Under the pieces are notes generated by a model. That model searched no databases, was not told the origin of the DNA, and saw nothing but the letters and a program-made list of their open reading frames with translations. Below, in pieces: positions 24,319-33,656 of a stretch of 48,152 bases of DNA (its first letter is position 1; each line of letters opens with the position of its first letter). A program made the translations under genes and the position numbers. The stretch is from CAYVUI01 sp964454745. Its GTDB lineage: Bacteria; Planctomycetota; Phycisphaerae; Sedimentisphaerales; Anaerohalosphaeraceae. The stretch covers positions 1-48,152 of the forward strand of contig CAYVUI010000016.1 in NCBI GenBank assembly GCA_964454745.1, written 5' to 3'.

Positions 24319-24822
24319 TTACGCGGCCTCCAATGTAGTGTTTTTACGGAAACTCAGGATGGAAACGACGATATTGCGAACGGCGAGGATGGAGAGGTAG
24401 ATACCCCCGATGATGATGCACAGGTAGACCCAGTGCATCCGGATCCCCAGGCCGGAGCTTTTTTGATTGATGGCGACCGAGGCAATCTTAATTGTGAAAA
24501 TCGTCATTACCGCGCCCAGGACCAGCCACAGCAGGTGAATGAGTACATCCAGTATTTTGCGAAGGACAGCGGGGAGTTTGTCGTAAATGACGTTCATGCC
24601 GATGTGGGCATTCCGCCGGTAGCCCAGCGGGATGGCAAGAAAAACGATCCAGATGTGCAGGTACTTTTGGAGTTCTTCGCTCCAACTGAGGGACTGGCTA
24701 AGAATGTAGCGGTTAAAGACCTGCATTGCCCCGATGATGAGCATGGAGGCGAAAGCCACTACGATGATGCCTTCGAGGGTTTTATCGAGGACATGGAACG
24801 ATTTTTGGAGTGCGTTTTTCAT
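24319..24822 (-). CDS. dctQ: TRAP transporter small permease (DctQ), set 1
   Basis: A small membrane subunit of 167 residues with four predicted membrane segments. FNRYILSQSLSWSEELQKYLHIWIVFL is the recognition region of the family (key residues W, E-E and W; written here as its first part and end). It bridges DctP and DctM. It starts 6 bases after dctP. Family assignment is firm; the substrate is not. Confidence 0.93.
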   Translation of the reverse strand: MKNALQKSFHVLDKTLEGIIVVAFASMLIIGAMQVFNRYILSQSLSWSEELQKYLHIWIVFLAIPLGYRRNAHIGMNVIYDKLPAVLRKILDVLIHLLWLVLGAVMTIFTIKIASVAINQKSSGLGIRMHWVYLCIIIGGIYLSILAVRNIVVSILSFRKNTTLEAA

Positions 24823-24828
24823 CTTCGG

Positions 24829-25848
24829 CTATTTGGCCTCACGGATTTGTTCGAGCAGTTTGGTGCAGTTGTTTTTCCGGGCCAGTTCGTCCTGGAGGGC
24901 CATGGCTTTGCTTTTAAAGGGCGTCATGTTGACTTCGTTGATGGTCATGCCTTTTTCGCGGAGAAAATCGAGGGATTCTTTTTCGCGAACCGGGGCCAGT
25001 GCCCGCTGGACGTCACGTGCCATGAGAGCCGCTTGCTGGATGACCTGTTTTTCCGCGTCGGTCAATTTGTCCCACTGGGGTTTTGAGTATACGAAAACCA
25101 GCGGGCCGAACAGGTGGCGCGTCAGGGCGATGTGGTCGGCGACTTCGTAGAATTTGTTGGCCTTGACGATGGATGCGCTGTGCTCAAAGCCGTCGAGAAC
25201 GCCGGTCTGGAGCGATGTATATACCTCGCCGAATGCCATCGGGGTGGCGTTAGCTCCCATCGCGCGGATGGTTTCGACGTAAATCGGGGTCTGGATGGTC
25301 CGGATTTTCAGGCCCGCGAGGTCGTCCATGGTTTTGACCTGGCGGCTGGAAGTGACGACGTTGCGGTAACCCCAGCTATCCATCCACGCGAGGACGTGGA
25401 AGCCATGGTCGTCGAGGCTGTTTGCAAGGGTTGTTCCCACGCTGCCATCCAGGATTTTATGGACATGTTCGTAGTTTTCCCAGATAAATGGTAGGTCGAG
25501 TACGCTGATTTCCGGGTAAAAATTATTGAGAATCGCGGTGCCGCTGATCATACATGACGCTCCGCCTCCGATTTGCATGGCCTCGTAGACGTCGCGTTCC
25601 TGTCCGAGTGCGTTGGAGGGATAGATTTTGACTTCGAGGGTGTCGCTGTGGTCGTTTACCCACTGCTGGAAGACCCAGGCGGCCATGTGGATTTCGGAAG
25701 AGAAGTCACCCTGGTGGCTGTGGGCGAGCTTAATGACCTTTGCTTTTTTGGAAGGTCCGGCTCCGGAAGGTTCCTGGTTTGTGCAGCCGGCGAGGATGAA
25801 AATCACCAGCAGCCCGATACTTAGCAGTGCAATACAGCGTTTTTTCAT
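24829..25848 (-). CDS. dctP: TRAP substrate-binding lipoprotein (DctP), set 1
   Basis: A binding protein of 339 residues. The signal ends in ILAGC, so it is a lipoprotein rather than a free periplasmic protein. The TRAP-type two-lobe fold is seen in KLAHSHQGDFSSEIHMAA, YPSNALGQERDVYEA and GLKIRTIQTPIYVETIRA; the Arg in GLKIR usually binds the substrate carboxylate. GEVYTSLQTGVLDGFEHS completes the family pattern. Uronates or related sugar acids are likely given the downstream iolB and idnO. AAGGA precedes the ATG, and the region upstream is shared with the divergent GH31 operon. Confidence 0.95.
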   Translation of the reverse strand: MKKRCIALLSIGLLVIFILAGCTNQEPSGAGPSKKAKVIKLAHSHQGDFSSEIHMAAWVFQQWVNDHSDTLEVKIYPSNALGQERDVYEAMQIGGGASCMISGTAILNNFYPEISVLDLPFIWENYEHVHKILDGSVGTTLANSLDDHGFHVLAWMDSWGYRNVVTSSRQVKTMDDLAGLKIRTIQTPIYVETIRAMGANATPMAFGEVYTSLQTGVLDGFEHSASIVKANKFYEVADHIALTRHLFGPLVFVYSKPQWDKLTDAEKQVIQQAALMARDVQRALAPVREKESLDFLREKGMTINEVNMTPFKSKAMALQDELARKNNCTKLLEQIREAK

Positions 25849-25917
25849 GGCTATCCTTATTAATGGAAATCCTGTTCAACAAGCAGCTCCCTGCCTTGTA
25901 AAAACAGTTTTATCAAC

Positions 25918-25941
25918 TTTTTCCTTTTCTTCAAGGAAAAA
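25918..25941. promoter_or_regulatory. Perfect 9-bp inverted repeat in a divergent promoter region
   Basis: TTTTTCCTT and AAGGAAAAA flank a six-base spacer (25918-25941). It lies between the divergent TRAP and GH31 operons. It could be an operator or a hairpin in the TRAP mRNA leader; no T-run follows the stem in the sense that would end transcription. Confidence 0.4.
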
Positions 25942-25958
25942 TTGGTCTAACATATAGG
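25930..25958 (+). promoter_or_regulatory. Candidate promoter of the GH31-TRAP operon
   Basis: TTCAAG (25930-25935) and TATAGG (25953-25958) are 17 bases apart. The match is moderate. The -10 lies inside the palindrome at 25941-25963, which would suit repression. Confidence 0.4.
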
Positions 25959-25963
25959 CCAAT
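25941..25963. promoter_or_regulatory. Possible GntR-type operator
   Basis: ATTGGTCT (25941-25948) and AGGCCAAT (25956-25963) form an inverted repeat with one G-T pair. The left part, TGGTCTAACAT, is close to the T-N-G-T-N3-A-C-N-A pattern of FadR/UxuR-type GntR regulators, which often control uronate genes. No regulator gene is in the window. Confidence 0.35.
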
Positions 25964-26008
25964 ATTGAAAAATATCAGACTTACCAATGCAAGCGAAAAG
26001 GAGATATC

Positions 26009-28126
26009 ATGAAAAAACGGAGTTTCATTGCGATTTTTGTGGTTTTCATTTCTGTTACTTCTCTGTGGGCGATGTCCAAAGATACGGGCAAAAGCGCTAT
26101 GCGGATGGAGCTGGATGCATCCAAAGCACCGGGGGATGTGACGTTTGTATTTGAGAAGGACGAACTCGAGGCTCCGCTTTTGTTTAAAGGAGGCATGGAG
26201 GGGACAATTTATTATGTCACCCGTGACAAGCAGCGGCATTACATCCAGGGCAAGCCGGACGAGGTTTACGGGGTGGATAAAGGATTCCACGGCAAGTGGA
26301 ACATGGATGACCGGAATGTGGATATTGTTTTCAAGACGCCGGATGGTGTGTTATATGATATCGAATTCAAGGCGGACAAATCCGGTGATATTTTGCAGTG
26401 GGGCTTTTACCTGCAGGCTCAGCCGGATGAGTTTTTTACCGGTCTTTTTGAGCGGACAGTAGACGGCAACCAGAAGGAATCGTGGGCACAGGGGATTACC
26501 ACGGCGATGGACCTGCACGGTGAGCGGGTGGAAATGATTATTAAGCCGACGCTGGGGCTGTATTGTCCATTTTATATTTCGGATCGCGGGTACAGCTTGT
26601 TTGTGCAGGGAACCTGGCCGGGCGTGTATGATTTTTGCAAAGAGAACCCGGATCTCGTCCATGTTGAGTTCGAAGGGCCGGATTTGAAGATGCAGCTTCA
26701 TATGTCGTCCGATCCGGCGAAGCTGATTCAGCGGCATTCGCTGCATGTCGGGCCGACGATTCTGCCGCCGAAGTGGGCGTTTACGCACTGGCGGTGGCGG
26801 GATGACCATACCCAGCGGGAGGAGTATTACGACGGCACGCCGGTTGGGGCGCCGTACAATTCCGAGCTGGTCGAGGATGTTTTGATGATGGAGGCGTTTG
26901 ATATCCCGTGCGGTGTGTACTGGGTGGACCGGCCGTGGTGCGTGGGGGATTACGGCTATGATGATTTTGAGTGGGATCCGCAGCGGCTGCCCAATCATGA
27001 GGCGATGATCGACTGGGTGGAGAGCAAGGGGATGCGTTTTCTGCTCTGGATTGCGCCGTGGGTCAACGGCGATATGGCGCGGGTAGCGAATGAGAGGGGC
27101 TTTACGATGCAAAATCAGCGTCGCGTAGAGGAACGCCCGCTGATTGATTATACCAACCCCAGTGCAAGCCTGTGGTGGCAGGATGGGATTTACGGCGTAC
27201 TGAAAGCCGGCGTGAGGGGCTTTAAGCTTGACCGTGCGGAGGAGATCGTGCCTGAGGATCGGCGGCATACGGTCTTTGACGGTCGGACGAACCGTGAGAT
27301 TCGAAATCATTACCCGGTGCTGTATCTGAAGGCTACATATGACGTTTCCAAAAAAGTGTACCCGGACGGCGATTTCGTGCTGATGCCGCGAGCGGGGTAT
27401 ACCAATTCGAGCCGGTACGGTGTGTTCTGGGGCGGGGATATCGGTTCTCCGCCGGAGGGGCTTCGGGCGGCGATTATCGCGCAGCTTCGCTGTTCGGTGA
27501 TTGGTTTCCCGATCTGGGGCAGTGATACCGGTGGGTACTGGGCGGGAGACCTGGACCGCGAAGTGCTGGCGAGGTGGCTTGGCTTTAGTTGTTTCTCTCC
27601 CTTGATGGAAGTAGGGCCCACGGAGAACCGCGGCTTTTGGGATATGAAAAAACAGCCCCATTATGACACGGAGCTGATCGCGATTTGGCGACTGTACGCG
27701 AAGATTCACCATCAGCTTTTGGATTATACTTATGAGCTTGCGAAAGAAGCGCGGGATACGGGCATGCCGATGGTTCGTCCGCTGTTTATGGTGACCCCGG
27801 ATGATCCGCAGGCGTGGCAGCAGTGGCAGACATATCTGTATGGTCCGGATATCCTGGTTTCGGCGATCTGGAAAAAGGGGATTACTTCTCATACGGTGTA
27901 CCTGCCCAAGGGTGACACGTGGGTGGATGCCTGGGATCCGAGCAAGGAGTATGACGGCGGGCAGGAGATTACCGTGGATGCCCCGATGTACAAAACCCCG
28001 ATTTTCGTGAAAAAGTCGAGCAAGATTGATCTGGGTGACATCGATGGTTTGTACCGGGAGTCTTTGGATATTGCCGCGGTAAAACCGGATATCAAGGCTT
28101 TGGAACAGAAAGAGTTTGGCAAGTAA
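26009..28126 (+). CDS. Secreted GH31 alpha-glycosidase
   Basis: A family 31 glycoside hydrolase of 705 residues with a Sec signal peptide ending near SLWAMS. About residues 30-260 form the N-terminal beta-sandwich. The barrel carries the nucleophile Asp in GFKLDRAEE (near 407) and the acid/base Asp in FWGGDIG (near 476), a spacing like that in YicI-type alpha-xylosidases. WGSDTGGY follows near 504, then a C-terminal beta-domain. Alpha-xylosidase or alpha-galactosidase-like activity on side chains is possible; sequence alone does not decide. AAGGAG precedes the ATG. It heads an operon with TRAP set 2. Confidence 0.95.
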   Translation: MKKRSFIAIFVVFISVTSLWAMSKDTGKSAMRMELDASKAPGDVTFVFEKDELEAPLLFKGGMEGTIYYVTRDKQRHYIQGKPDEVYGVDKGFHGKWNMDDRNVDIVFKTPDGVLYDIEFKADKSGDILQWGFYLQAQPDEFFTGLFERTVDGNQKESWAQGITTAMDLHGERVEMIIKPTLGLYCPFYISDRGYSLFVQGTWPGVYDFCKENPDLVHVEFEGPDLKMQLHMSSDPAKLIQRHSLHVGPTILPPKWAFTHWRWRDDHTQREEYYDGTPVGAPYNSELVEDVLMMEAFDIPCGVYWVDRPWCVGDYGYDDFEWDPQRLPNHEAMIDWVESKGMRFLLWIAPWVNGDMARVANERGFTMQNQRRVEERPLIDYTNPSASLWWQDGIYGVLKAGVRGFKLDRAEEIVPEDRRHTVFDGRTNREIRNHYPVLYLKATYDVSKKVYPDGDFVLMPRAGYTNSSRYGVFWGGDIGSPPEGLRAAIIAQLRCSVIGFPIWGSDTGGYWAGDLDREVLARWLGFSCFSPLMEVGPTENRGFWDMKKQPHYDTELIAIWRLYAKIHHQLLDYTYELAKEARDTGMPMVRPLFMVTPDDPQAWQQWQTYLYGPDILVSAIWKKGITSHTVYLPKGDTWVDAWDPSKEYDGGQEITVDAPMYKTPIFVKKSSKIDLGDIDGLYRESLDIAAVKPDIKALEQKEFGK

Positions 28127-28149
28127 AGCTACCTTGAGAGGGTATTCTA

Positions 28150-29142
28150 TTGAAGAAGTGTTTCCAATGCCTGGCGGGGATCATTTGCCTGTGTGCATTG
28201 ATGGTTTGTCTGGTCGGCTGCCGGGACGATGACGATACGCTCGTAATCAAACTGGGGCATTCGCTGGACATTACCCACCCGGTGCACAAGGCGATGGAGT
28301 TTATGCGGGACCGGCTGGAAGAGGAAAGCGGCGGTACGATTACCGTGGATATCTTCCCCAACGAGCAGCTTGGTTCCGAGCGGGAAATGATCGAACTGGT
28401 CCAGCTTGGGATTATTGACATGACCAAGACCTCGACGGCCCTGATGGAAAATTTTGTGCCGGAGATGAGTGTGTTTGGTATCCCGTATGTTTTTCGCAGC
28501 AATGAGCACATGTGGGAGGTGCTGGAAGGACCTGTCGGGGCGCATGTCAAGCAGTTGGGTGAACCGGTCAAGATTTTCGGTCTGTGTTATTATGATTCGG
28601 GCAGCCGCAGTTTTTATACCAAGGATACCCCGATCCATAAGCCTGCGGATCTGCAGGGGCTCAAGATCAGAGTTCAGCAGTCTCCCACGGCGATTGAGAT
28701 GGTCAAGGCCCTTGGCGGTTCGCCGACGCCGATTGCGTGGGGCGAGCTTTATACTTCGCTTCAGCAGGGGGTTGTGGACGGAGCGGAGAACAACCCGCCG
28801 AGTTTTGAGACTTCGCGGCATTTTGAGGTTTGCAAGTACTATACACTCGATGAGCATACCCGCGTGCCGGATATTGTCATTATGAATTCCGATTTCTGGA
28901 AAAAGCTGACCGAGGACCAACGGGAATTGATCCAGAAGATTGCCAGTGAGTCGAGTGTGTATCAGCGGAAACTCTGGGAGGAGAAGACCAACCAGTCGCT
29001 CGCGATTGTGCGGGGAGGGGGCGTGGAAATTATTATCCCGGACAAGCAGCCGTTTATTGATGCGGTTGCCGAGATGCATGCCTCCTATGCCGGCACGGCG
29101 GTGGGAGAGTTACTTGAACAGATTAAACAGACGGGGAAGTGA
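28150..29142 (+). CDS. dctP: TRAP substrate-binding lipoprotein (DctP), set 2
   Basis: A binding lipoprotein of 330 residues, signal ending in CLVGC. The start is TTG at 28150 with GAGAGGG seven bases before it. The TRAP pattern shows in KLGHSLDITHPVHKAMEF, FPNEQLGSEREMIEL, the carboxylate-binding Arg in GLKIRVQQSP and GELYTSLQQGVVDGAENN. It follows GH31 by 23 bases, so the sugar or uronate freed by that enzyme may be the ligand. It is only distantly like the set 1 protein, so the two systems probably import different compounds. Confidence 0.95.
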   Translation: MKKCFQCLAGIICLCALMVCLVGCRDDDDTLVIKLGHSLDITHPVHKAMEFMRDRLEEESGGTITVDIFPNEQLGSEREMIELVQLGIIDMTKTSTALMENFVPEMSVFGIPYVFRSNEHMWEVLEGPVGAHVKQLGEPVKIFGLCYYDSGSRSFYTKDTPIHKPADLQGLKIRVQQSPTAIEMVKALGGSPTPIAWGELYTSLQQGVVDGAENNPPSFETSRHFEVCKYYTLDEHTRVPDIVIMNSDFWKKLTEDQRELIQKIASESSVYQRKLWEEKTNQSLAIVRGGGVEIIIPDKQPFIDAVAEMHASYAGTAVGELLEQIKQTGK

Positions 29143-29143
29143 T

Positions 29144-29659
29144 ATGCTTGCATTGATTCGTACCATTCGAGCCGCGGTGATTACAGTTCTGGAATACATG
29201 ACGATTTTTATGACGGCGGCCCTTGTGCTGGATGTGGTCTGGCAGGTGTTTACACGGTTTATTGTCCGCAACCCGAGTACCTGGACTGAGGAGCTGGCGA
29301 CGCTTTTGCTGATCTGGGTGTCGCTTTTGGGAGCGGCTTTGGCGTTTCACCGCAAGGGGCACCTGGGTGTGGATTATTTTGTGGGAAAGCTGCCGCAGGC
29401 ACCCAAAAGGGTGGTTGAGATAACCGTACATATCATCACGGCGGCTTTTGCAATTGTCCTGATTTTTGGCGGGCTGAAAATTGTATCTTTTACGCTGCTG
29501 ACCAATCAGCTCTCGGCGGCGATGCAGATCCCGATGGGGTATGTGTATCTCATTTTGCCGCTTAGCGGGGGGATTATTCTTCTGCTGAGCATTGAGTCGC
29601 TGCTTGAGATGGCCCTGGCATCGCCGGTCAATGAAATGGAAAAGGAGGCCCTGTCATGA
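29144..29659 (+). CDS. dctQ: TRAP transporter small permease (DctQ), set 2
   Basis: A protein of 171 residues with four membrane segments. STWTEELATLLLIWVSLLG is the family recognition region. The ATG at 29144 lies one base after the dctP stop, with GGGGAAG upstream, and the stop overlaps the dctM start as ATGA. The frame is open further upstream but that part overlaps dctP and has no support. Confidence 0.93.
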   Translation: MLALIRTIRAAVITVLEYMTIFMTAALVLDVVWQVFTRFIVRNPSTWTEELATLLLIWVSLLGAALAFHRKGHLGVDYFVGKLPQAPKRVVEITVHIITAAFAIVLIFGGLKIVSFTLLTNQLSAAMQIPMGYVYLILPLSGGIILLLSIESLLEMALASPVNEMEKEALS

Positions 29660-30966
29660 CAATTCCCGTACTGGTAATGGTGACGACGTTTGTGGTGATG
29701 CTGCTGATGAATGTGCCGATCGCTGTGAGTATCGCTATGGCGACGCTGTTTACGACGCTGTGTGTGTCCGGTTCGACCGGTCAGGCGGACAAGGCGATGG
29801 TAATGATTGCCCAGCGGATGGCGACGGGGATTGACAGTTTTTCGCTGCTGGCGATTCCGTTTTTTATTCTCTCGGGCATTTTCATGGGCCGCGGGGGGAT
29901 TGCCAAGCGGCTGATCGATTTTGCCAATACGCTGGTGGGGCGTTTCCGCGGCGGGCTGGCGTTTGTCAATGTGCTTACGTGCATGTTCTTTGGCGCGATT
30001 TCGGGCTCTTCCGTGGCGGCGGTTTCGTCGGTGGGCGGCTTTATGATCCCGGAGATGAACCGCAAGGGCTATGACAAGCAGTTTAATGTAGCGGTTTCGA
30101 CCACGGCGGCGACGACGGGCCTTTTGATTCCGCCGAGCAATATCATGATTGTTTACGCGCTGGTTTCGAGCGGTGTATCCATCGCGGCGATGTTTATGGC
30201 CGGTTTTCTGCCGGGGATATTGATGGGGCTGTGCCTGATGGTCGTCAGCGGTGTGATCAGTTTCAAACGCGGATACGGCAGCGAACAGGCGGCTTCACTG
30301 GGGCAGATTTTCGATGCGTTTTTACAGGCGATTTTGAGCCTGCTGCTGATTATCATTGTTCTTGGCGGGATTTTGCTTGGGATTTTTACCGCAACCGAGG
30401 CGGCGGCCATCGCGGTGGTGTATTCGTTTATCCTGTCTGTATTTGTGTACCGGGAGGTAAAATGGAAGGAAATTCCGGGGATGCTGCTTCAGTGCGGGCT
30501 GACGACTTCGATCGTGATGCTTCTGATCGGGGCCTCTTCGGCGATGAGCTGGATTCTTGCGTATGAAAATATCCCGCAGAGTGTCAGCGCGGCACTGCTT
30601 GGGCTTTCGGATAATCGGATCGTGATCTTTTTGATTATCAACCTGCTGCTGCTGTTTGTGGGTACGTTTATGGATATGACGCCGGCGGTGCTGATCTTTA
30701 CGCCGATTTTCCTGCCGGTTGCGATTCAGCTTGGGGTGCACCCGGTTCATTTCGGGATTATCATGATTGCGAACCTTTGCATTGGCCTGTGTACGCCGCC
30801 GGTGGGAACGTGTTTGTTTGTCGGCTGCGGGGTTGGGGACACGACGATCAGCAAAGTGACCCGGCCGCTGATGCCGTTTTTCCTGGCGATGGTGGCGGCA
30901 CTTTTGATGATTACGTATATTCCGGGCCTGTCGCTTTGGATTCCGAAACTGCTTAAGCTAATCTGA
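29656..30966 (+). CDS. dctM: TRAP transporter large permease (DctM), set 2
   Basis: A large TRAP permease of 436 residues with about twelve membrane segments. SFSLLAIPFFILSGIFMG, FFGAISGSSVAAVSSVGG and TTGLLIPPSNIMIVYALV are typical. It ends the GH31 operon and overlaps the convergent propeller gene by 9 bases at their 3' ends. No terminator is visible there. Confidence 0.96.
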   Translation: MTIPVLVMVTTFVVMLLMNVPIAVSIAMATLFTTLCVSGSTGQADKAMVMIAQRMATGIDSFSLLAIPFFILSGIFMGRGGIAKRLIDFANTLVGRFRGGLAFVNVLTCMFFGAISGSSVAAVSSVGGFMIPEMNRKGYDKQFNVAVSTTAATTGLLIPPSNIMIVYALVSSGVSIAAMFMAGFLPGILMGLCLMVVSGVISFKRGYGSEQAASLGQIFDAFLQAILSLLLIIIVLGGILLGIFTATEAAAIAVVYSFILSVFVYREVKWKEIPGMLLQCGLTTSIVMLLIGASSAMSWILAYENIPQSVSAALLGLSDNRIVIFLIINLLLLFVGTFMDMTPAVLIFTPIFLPVAIQLGVHPVHFGIIMIANLCIGLCTPPVGTCLFVGCGVGDTTISKVTRPLMPFFLAMVAALLMITYIPGLSLWIPKLLKLI

Positions 30967-33624
30967 CAGCGGGAAAGGGTGGTCGCAGAATTTGTCCCAT
31001 CCGCGGACGGCGATCTTGTCGTACATTTCCATCGCTTCTTCGGCATCTTCCTTCCAGTTCCAGCCGCCTTGTGGGTAGTCGTGGGGGTAATCCGCGACCC
31101 TCTTCGCGGTTTCCCGCAACTCGACCAGGCCGGTTTGCACGATTTGTTTCAATTCCGGTGTGCGGTATTGAGGGCCGCGGGCGTACACACGGTATCCGTA
31201 ATAGGCTTTTGCGCCGCCACGGCGCAGCTTGATGGTAAGCAGTGTTCGGTAAAATGTCTGGTACACATCCCGGTATTGTTCGGGACGCATGTGCGGCCGG
31301 GCTTTTTCTATGCCGGCCAGAGCATGGGTACACTGGTCAACCGCGTAATCCTTTTCGGCGATAATATAGCGAAGGTACTCCATGTTCATCAGCTCTTTGG
31401 CCTGGACCCAGCCGTTTTCGAGGACGAAGGGGTCTTCCTTGTCAAGTCGGCTGCCGGGCGCTTTATGATACGCCGGGGAGAGGTGGTTTACGATGTCCTT
31501 GTAATAGTGGAACTGTTTATTCACATCGCGGCCGATGGTGATATACGGCTGGTCCATCCAGCGGCCTGATACGTGGCGGGAGTAGCTTGAATGACGGTCG
31601 AAGTGAAAGAGCGAATGGTTGTTGGTATTGAGACCGAGGGTGTAGAGCCCGCCGAGGATGATTTCTTCCGCATTCTGAAATGGCGGTTTCAAAAAGGGGG
31701 CTGCTTTGGAGCCGTACATATTTATCAGGAATGCGTCATGGATTTCTTCGGTTGTGACCTGGGGATTTTCGCAGAGTTTTTGCAGGGTGTACAGGTTGAT
31801 CTCGGAAGGGCGGTCGATGATGGTGCTGTCCTTGTAGCGGTCGGTGCGGGCGACGTACCCGATGACGTTGGGCAGTTCCTGGTAATATCGCCAGCGTTTC
31901 CAGGTGCTTTCTACAAATGTGTTGGCGATGATTCCCTGGCCGTTGTATTCGTGTGCTGTGTCGAATTCGATAATGACCGGGAAGGGGATTTGTTCTACGT
32001 AATCCTGCAGGGGGTGTGTCAGGAAGAAATCATGCGGTACCTCTTTGACCATGACTACGAGGTCTTTGGTCTGTACAAGATCGAGGCATTTGAGCATGGA
32101 GGCAAGCTCAGCCTTCGTGTAGATGAAAGTCCGGACATAGAGCTTGAGCCCCTTTTCTTCGACGACGACTTGGGCGACTTCGTCGATCACGCGGGCGAGT
32201 TTTTCTTCTTCTGTTTTCATTCGCTGCGAGTACTGGTCCTCAGCGTGGGCACCGGTTTCGATGAAGGTCAGGACGATGCCGTTGATGTTGGGCACGAGCG
32301 AGAGCATTTTGCGGTAATCTTCGTGAAACCATTGCCAGAATTTTGGGTTGTCCAGGTCGATTTTGCCGCCGGGGCCTGTGCGGAATTTTTGCGGGTAGTA
32401 ATCGAGGTCATAGAGGGCGTGGTCCCAGAGGACGACTTCGGGGATGCCGGCCTGGTGTGCCTGGGCGGTGAGTTGATTGGCCAGATTACGGTTGAAATCC
32501 TCACGTACTTCCTGCAGGTCATGAACGATGGCATGGGAAAGCTGGAGGTGATTGATTTTGTAACCCGGGGCCGCCTGGATCACTTTTTGTCCCATTTGTG
32601 AGTAGTCGGTCAGGATGTTCCAGCCGCGGATTTGGCAGGAGGTATGTTCATCGTGGGCCTCGCCGGCTTTGTACCAGGTTTTCAGGTCGCGGCTGCGGGA
32701 GAGGGCGAGCTTGTTGTCGCCGCGTCCGAGGTGGCTTTTGTTCTCGCTGCGGCCGGCGTAGAGCAGGTAAAAAAAACCGTCGTGATTGCGCCAGTAGGCG
32801 AGGAAGGCGGCATTGGCCCGGTCGTCCGTGTTAAAAGCCTCCTGCTGCATCTCGAAAAAGCGATGGTTGGTCCATTTGGTCCAGTCGCTGTCCTGGGTGC
32901 CGTCGCCTGCCATTTCGGAAAGCCTTGTTCGTCCGCCGCCCATTTTGACCAGCAGGTGCCACTTGCCGTCGAAATGGATGAACTGGCCGTTCTCAAACCA
33001 CTCTTTGTCCGGGCGGCCCAGGCGTTTCCAGCCGGTTTCGCCGATTTGATTCGCAACGGCTACCTGCGGGGTCTGGTTCTCTTTCCATACGAGATAGCAC
33101 TTGTTATTATGCAACGCGACGGCGGCATCGATGGCCCGAACGGGCTTGCCCTTGTCGTCCTGTGTGATATTTCTTGCCAGGGGCAGGTGCTTTTTCCAGT
33201 TTTCAAGGTCTTTGGAAACGGCGTAGAAAAGCTGGTTCTTTTTGCCGGGTTTGTCACCCCAGGAGTTATAGGTGAGGTAATACGTGCCGTTGTGTTCAGT
33301 GATATCGGGCGAGCACATGCCGATCCAGCCTTCTTCCATGCCCGACCAGATGAACAGCGGCTCGGAGAAGGTCTTGAAATCGGTTGTTTTGACGCCGACG
33401 ACGTGGGAGCGTTCCCGTCCGGCCTCCTCAAAAAAGGCGGAAAAGAAGAGGTAGAATGTACCGTCACGGTAGATCATGCCGGCGTCTTTAGTGCTCCAGC
33501 CGGGATGGGAGTAGACCGGATTTTTCAGCGATTTCCAGTCGATAAAGTTGCCGCCGCAGGAACTGGAGTATCCACATACGATCAGCGAGAGCAAAAAGAG
33601 GATTACAAGCATTCTGCTTTTCAT
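30958..33624 (-). CDS. Secreted five-bladed propeller plus unknown catalytic-like domain
   Basis: A protein of 888 residues with a hydrophobic export signal (MLVILFLLSLIVCGYSSSC). About residues 20-330 form a GH43/GH32-like five-bladed propeller (WSTKDAGMIYRDGTFYLFFS, CSPDITEHNGTYYLTYNSWG, GRGDNKLALSRSRDLKTW). It matches the C-terminal domain of the upstream GH28 protein. About 345-888 are a second domain with a barrel-like first half (VVLWDHALYDLDYYP, NINGIVLTFIETGAH, LYVRTFIYTKAE) and a helical end. It resembles alpha-glucuronidase-type enzymes only vaguely, and I do not recognise a family. The ATG at 33624 with GGAG is preferred to upstream starts. It lies 32 bases after the GH28 gene, so the pair is one operon. 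Confidence 0.78.
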   Translation of the reverse strand: MKSRMLVILFLLSLIVCGYSSSCGGNFIDWKSLKNPVYSHPGWSTKDAGMIYRDGTFYLFFSAFFEEAGRERSHVVGVKTTDFKTFSEPLFIWSGMEEGWIGMCSPDITEHNGTYYLTYNSWGDKPGKKNQLFYAVSKDLENWKKHLPLARNITQDDKGKPVRAIDAAVALHNNKCYLVWKENQTPQVAVANQIGETGWKRLGRPDKEWFENGQFIHFDGKWHLLVKMGGGRTRLSEMAGDGTQDSDWTKWTNHRFFEMQQEAFNTDDRANAAFLAYWRNHDGFFYLLYAGRSENKSHLGRGDNKLALSRSRDLKTWYKAGEAHDEHTSCQIRGWNILTDYSQMGQKVIQAAPGYKINHLQLSHAIVHDLQEVREDFNRNLANQLTAQAHQAGIPEVVLWDHALYDLDYYPQKFRTGPGGKIDLDNPKFWQWFHEDYRKMLSLVPNINGIVLTFIETGAHAEDQYSQRMKTEEEKLARVIDEVAQVVVEEKGLKLYVRTFIYTKAELASMLKCLDLVQTKDLVVMVKEVPHDFFLTHPLQDYVEQIPFPVIIEFDTAHEYNGQGIIANTFVESTWKRWRYYQELPNVIGYVARTDRYKDSTIIDRPSEINLYTLQKLCENPQVTTEEIHDAFLINMYGSKAAPFLKPPFQNAEEIILGGLYTLGLNTNNHSLFHFDRHSSYSRHVSGRWMDQPYITIGRDVNKQFHYYKDIVNHLSPAYHKAPGSRLDKEDPFVLENGWVQAKELMNMEYLRYIIAEKDYAVDQCTHALAGIEKARPHMRPEQYRDVYQTFYRTLLTIKLRRGGAKAYYGYRVYARGPQYRTPELKQIVQTGLVELRETAKRVADYPHDYPQGGWNWKEDAEEAMEMYDKIAVRGWDKFCDHPFPLSD

Positions 33625-33656
33625 AAGTTCACTCCGATTCATAGAGTTTGCATGTA

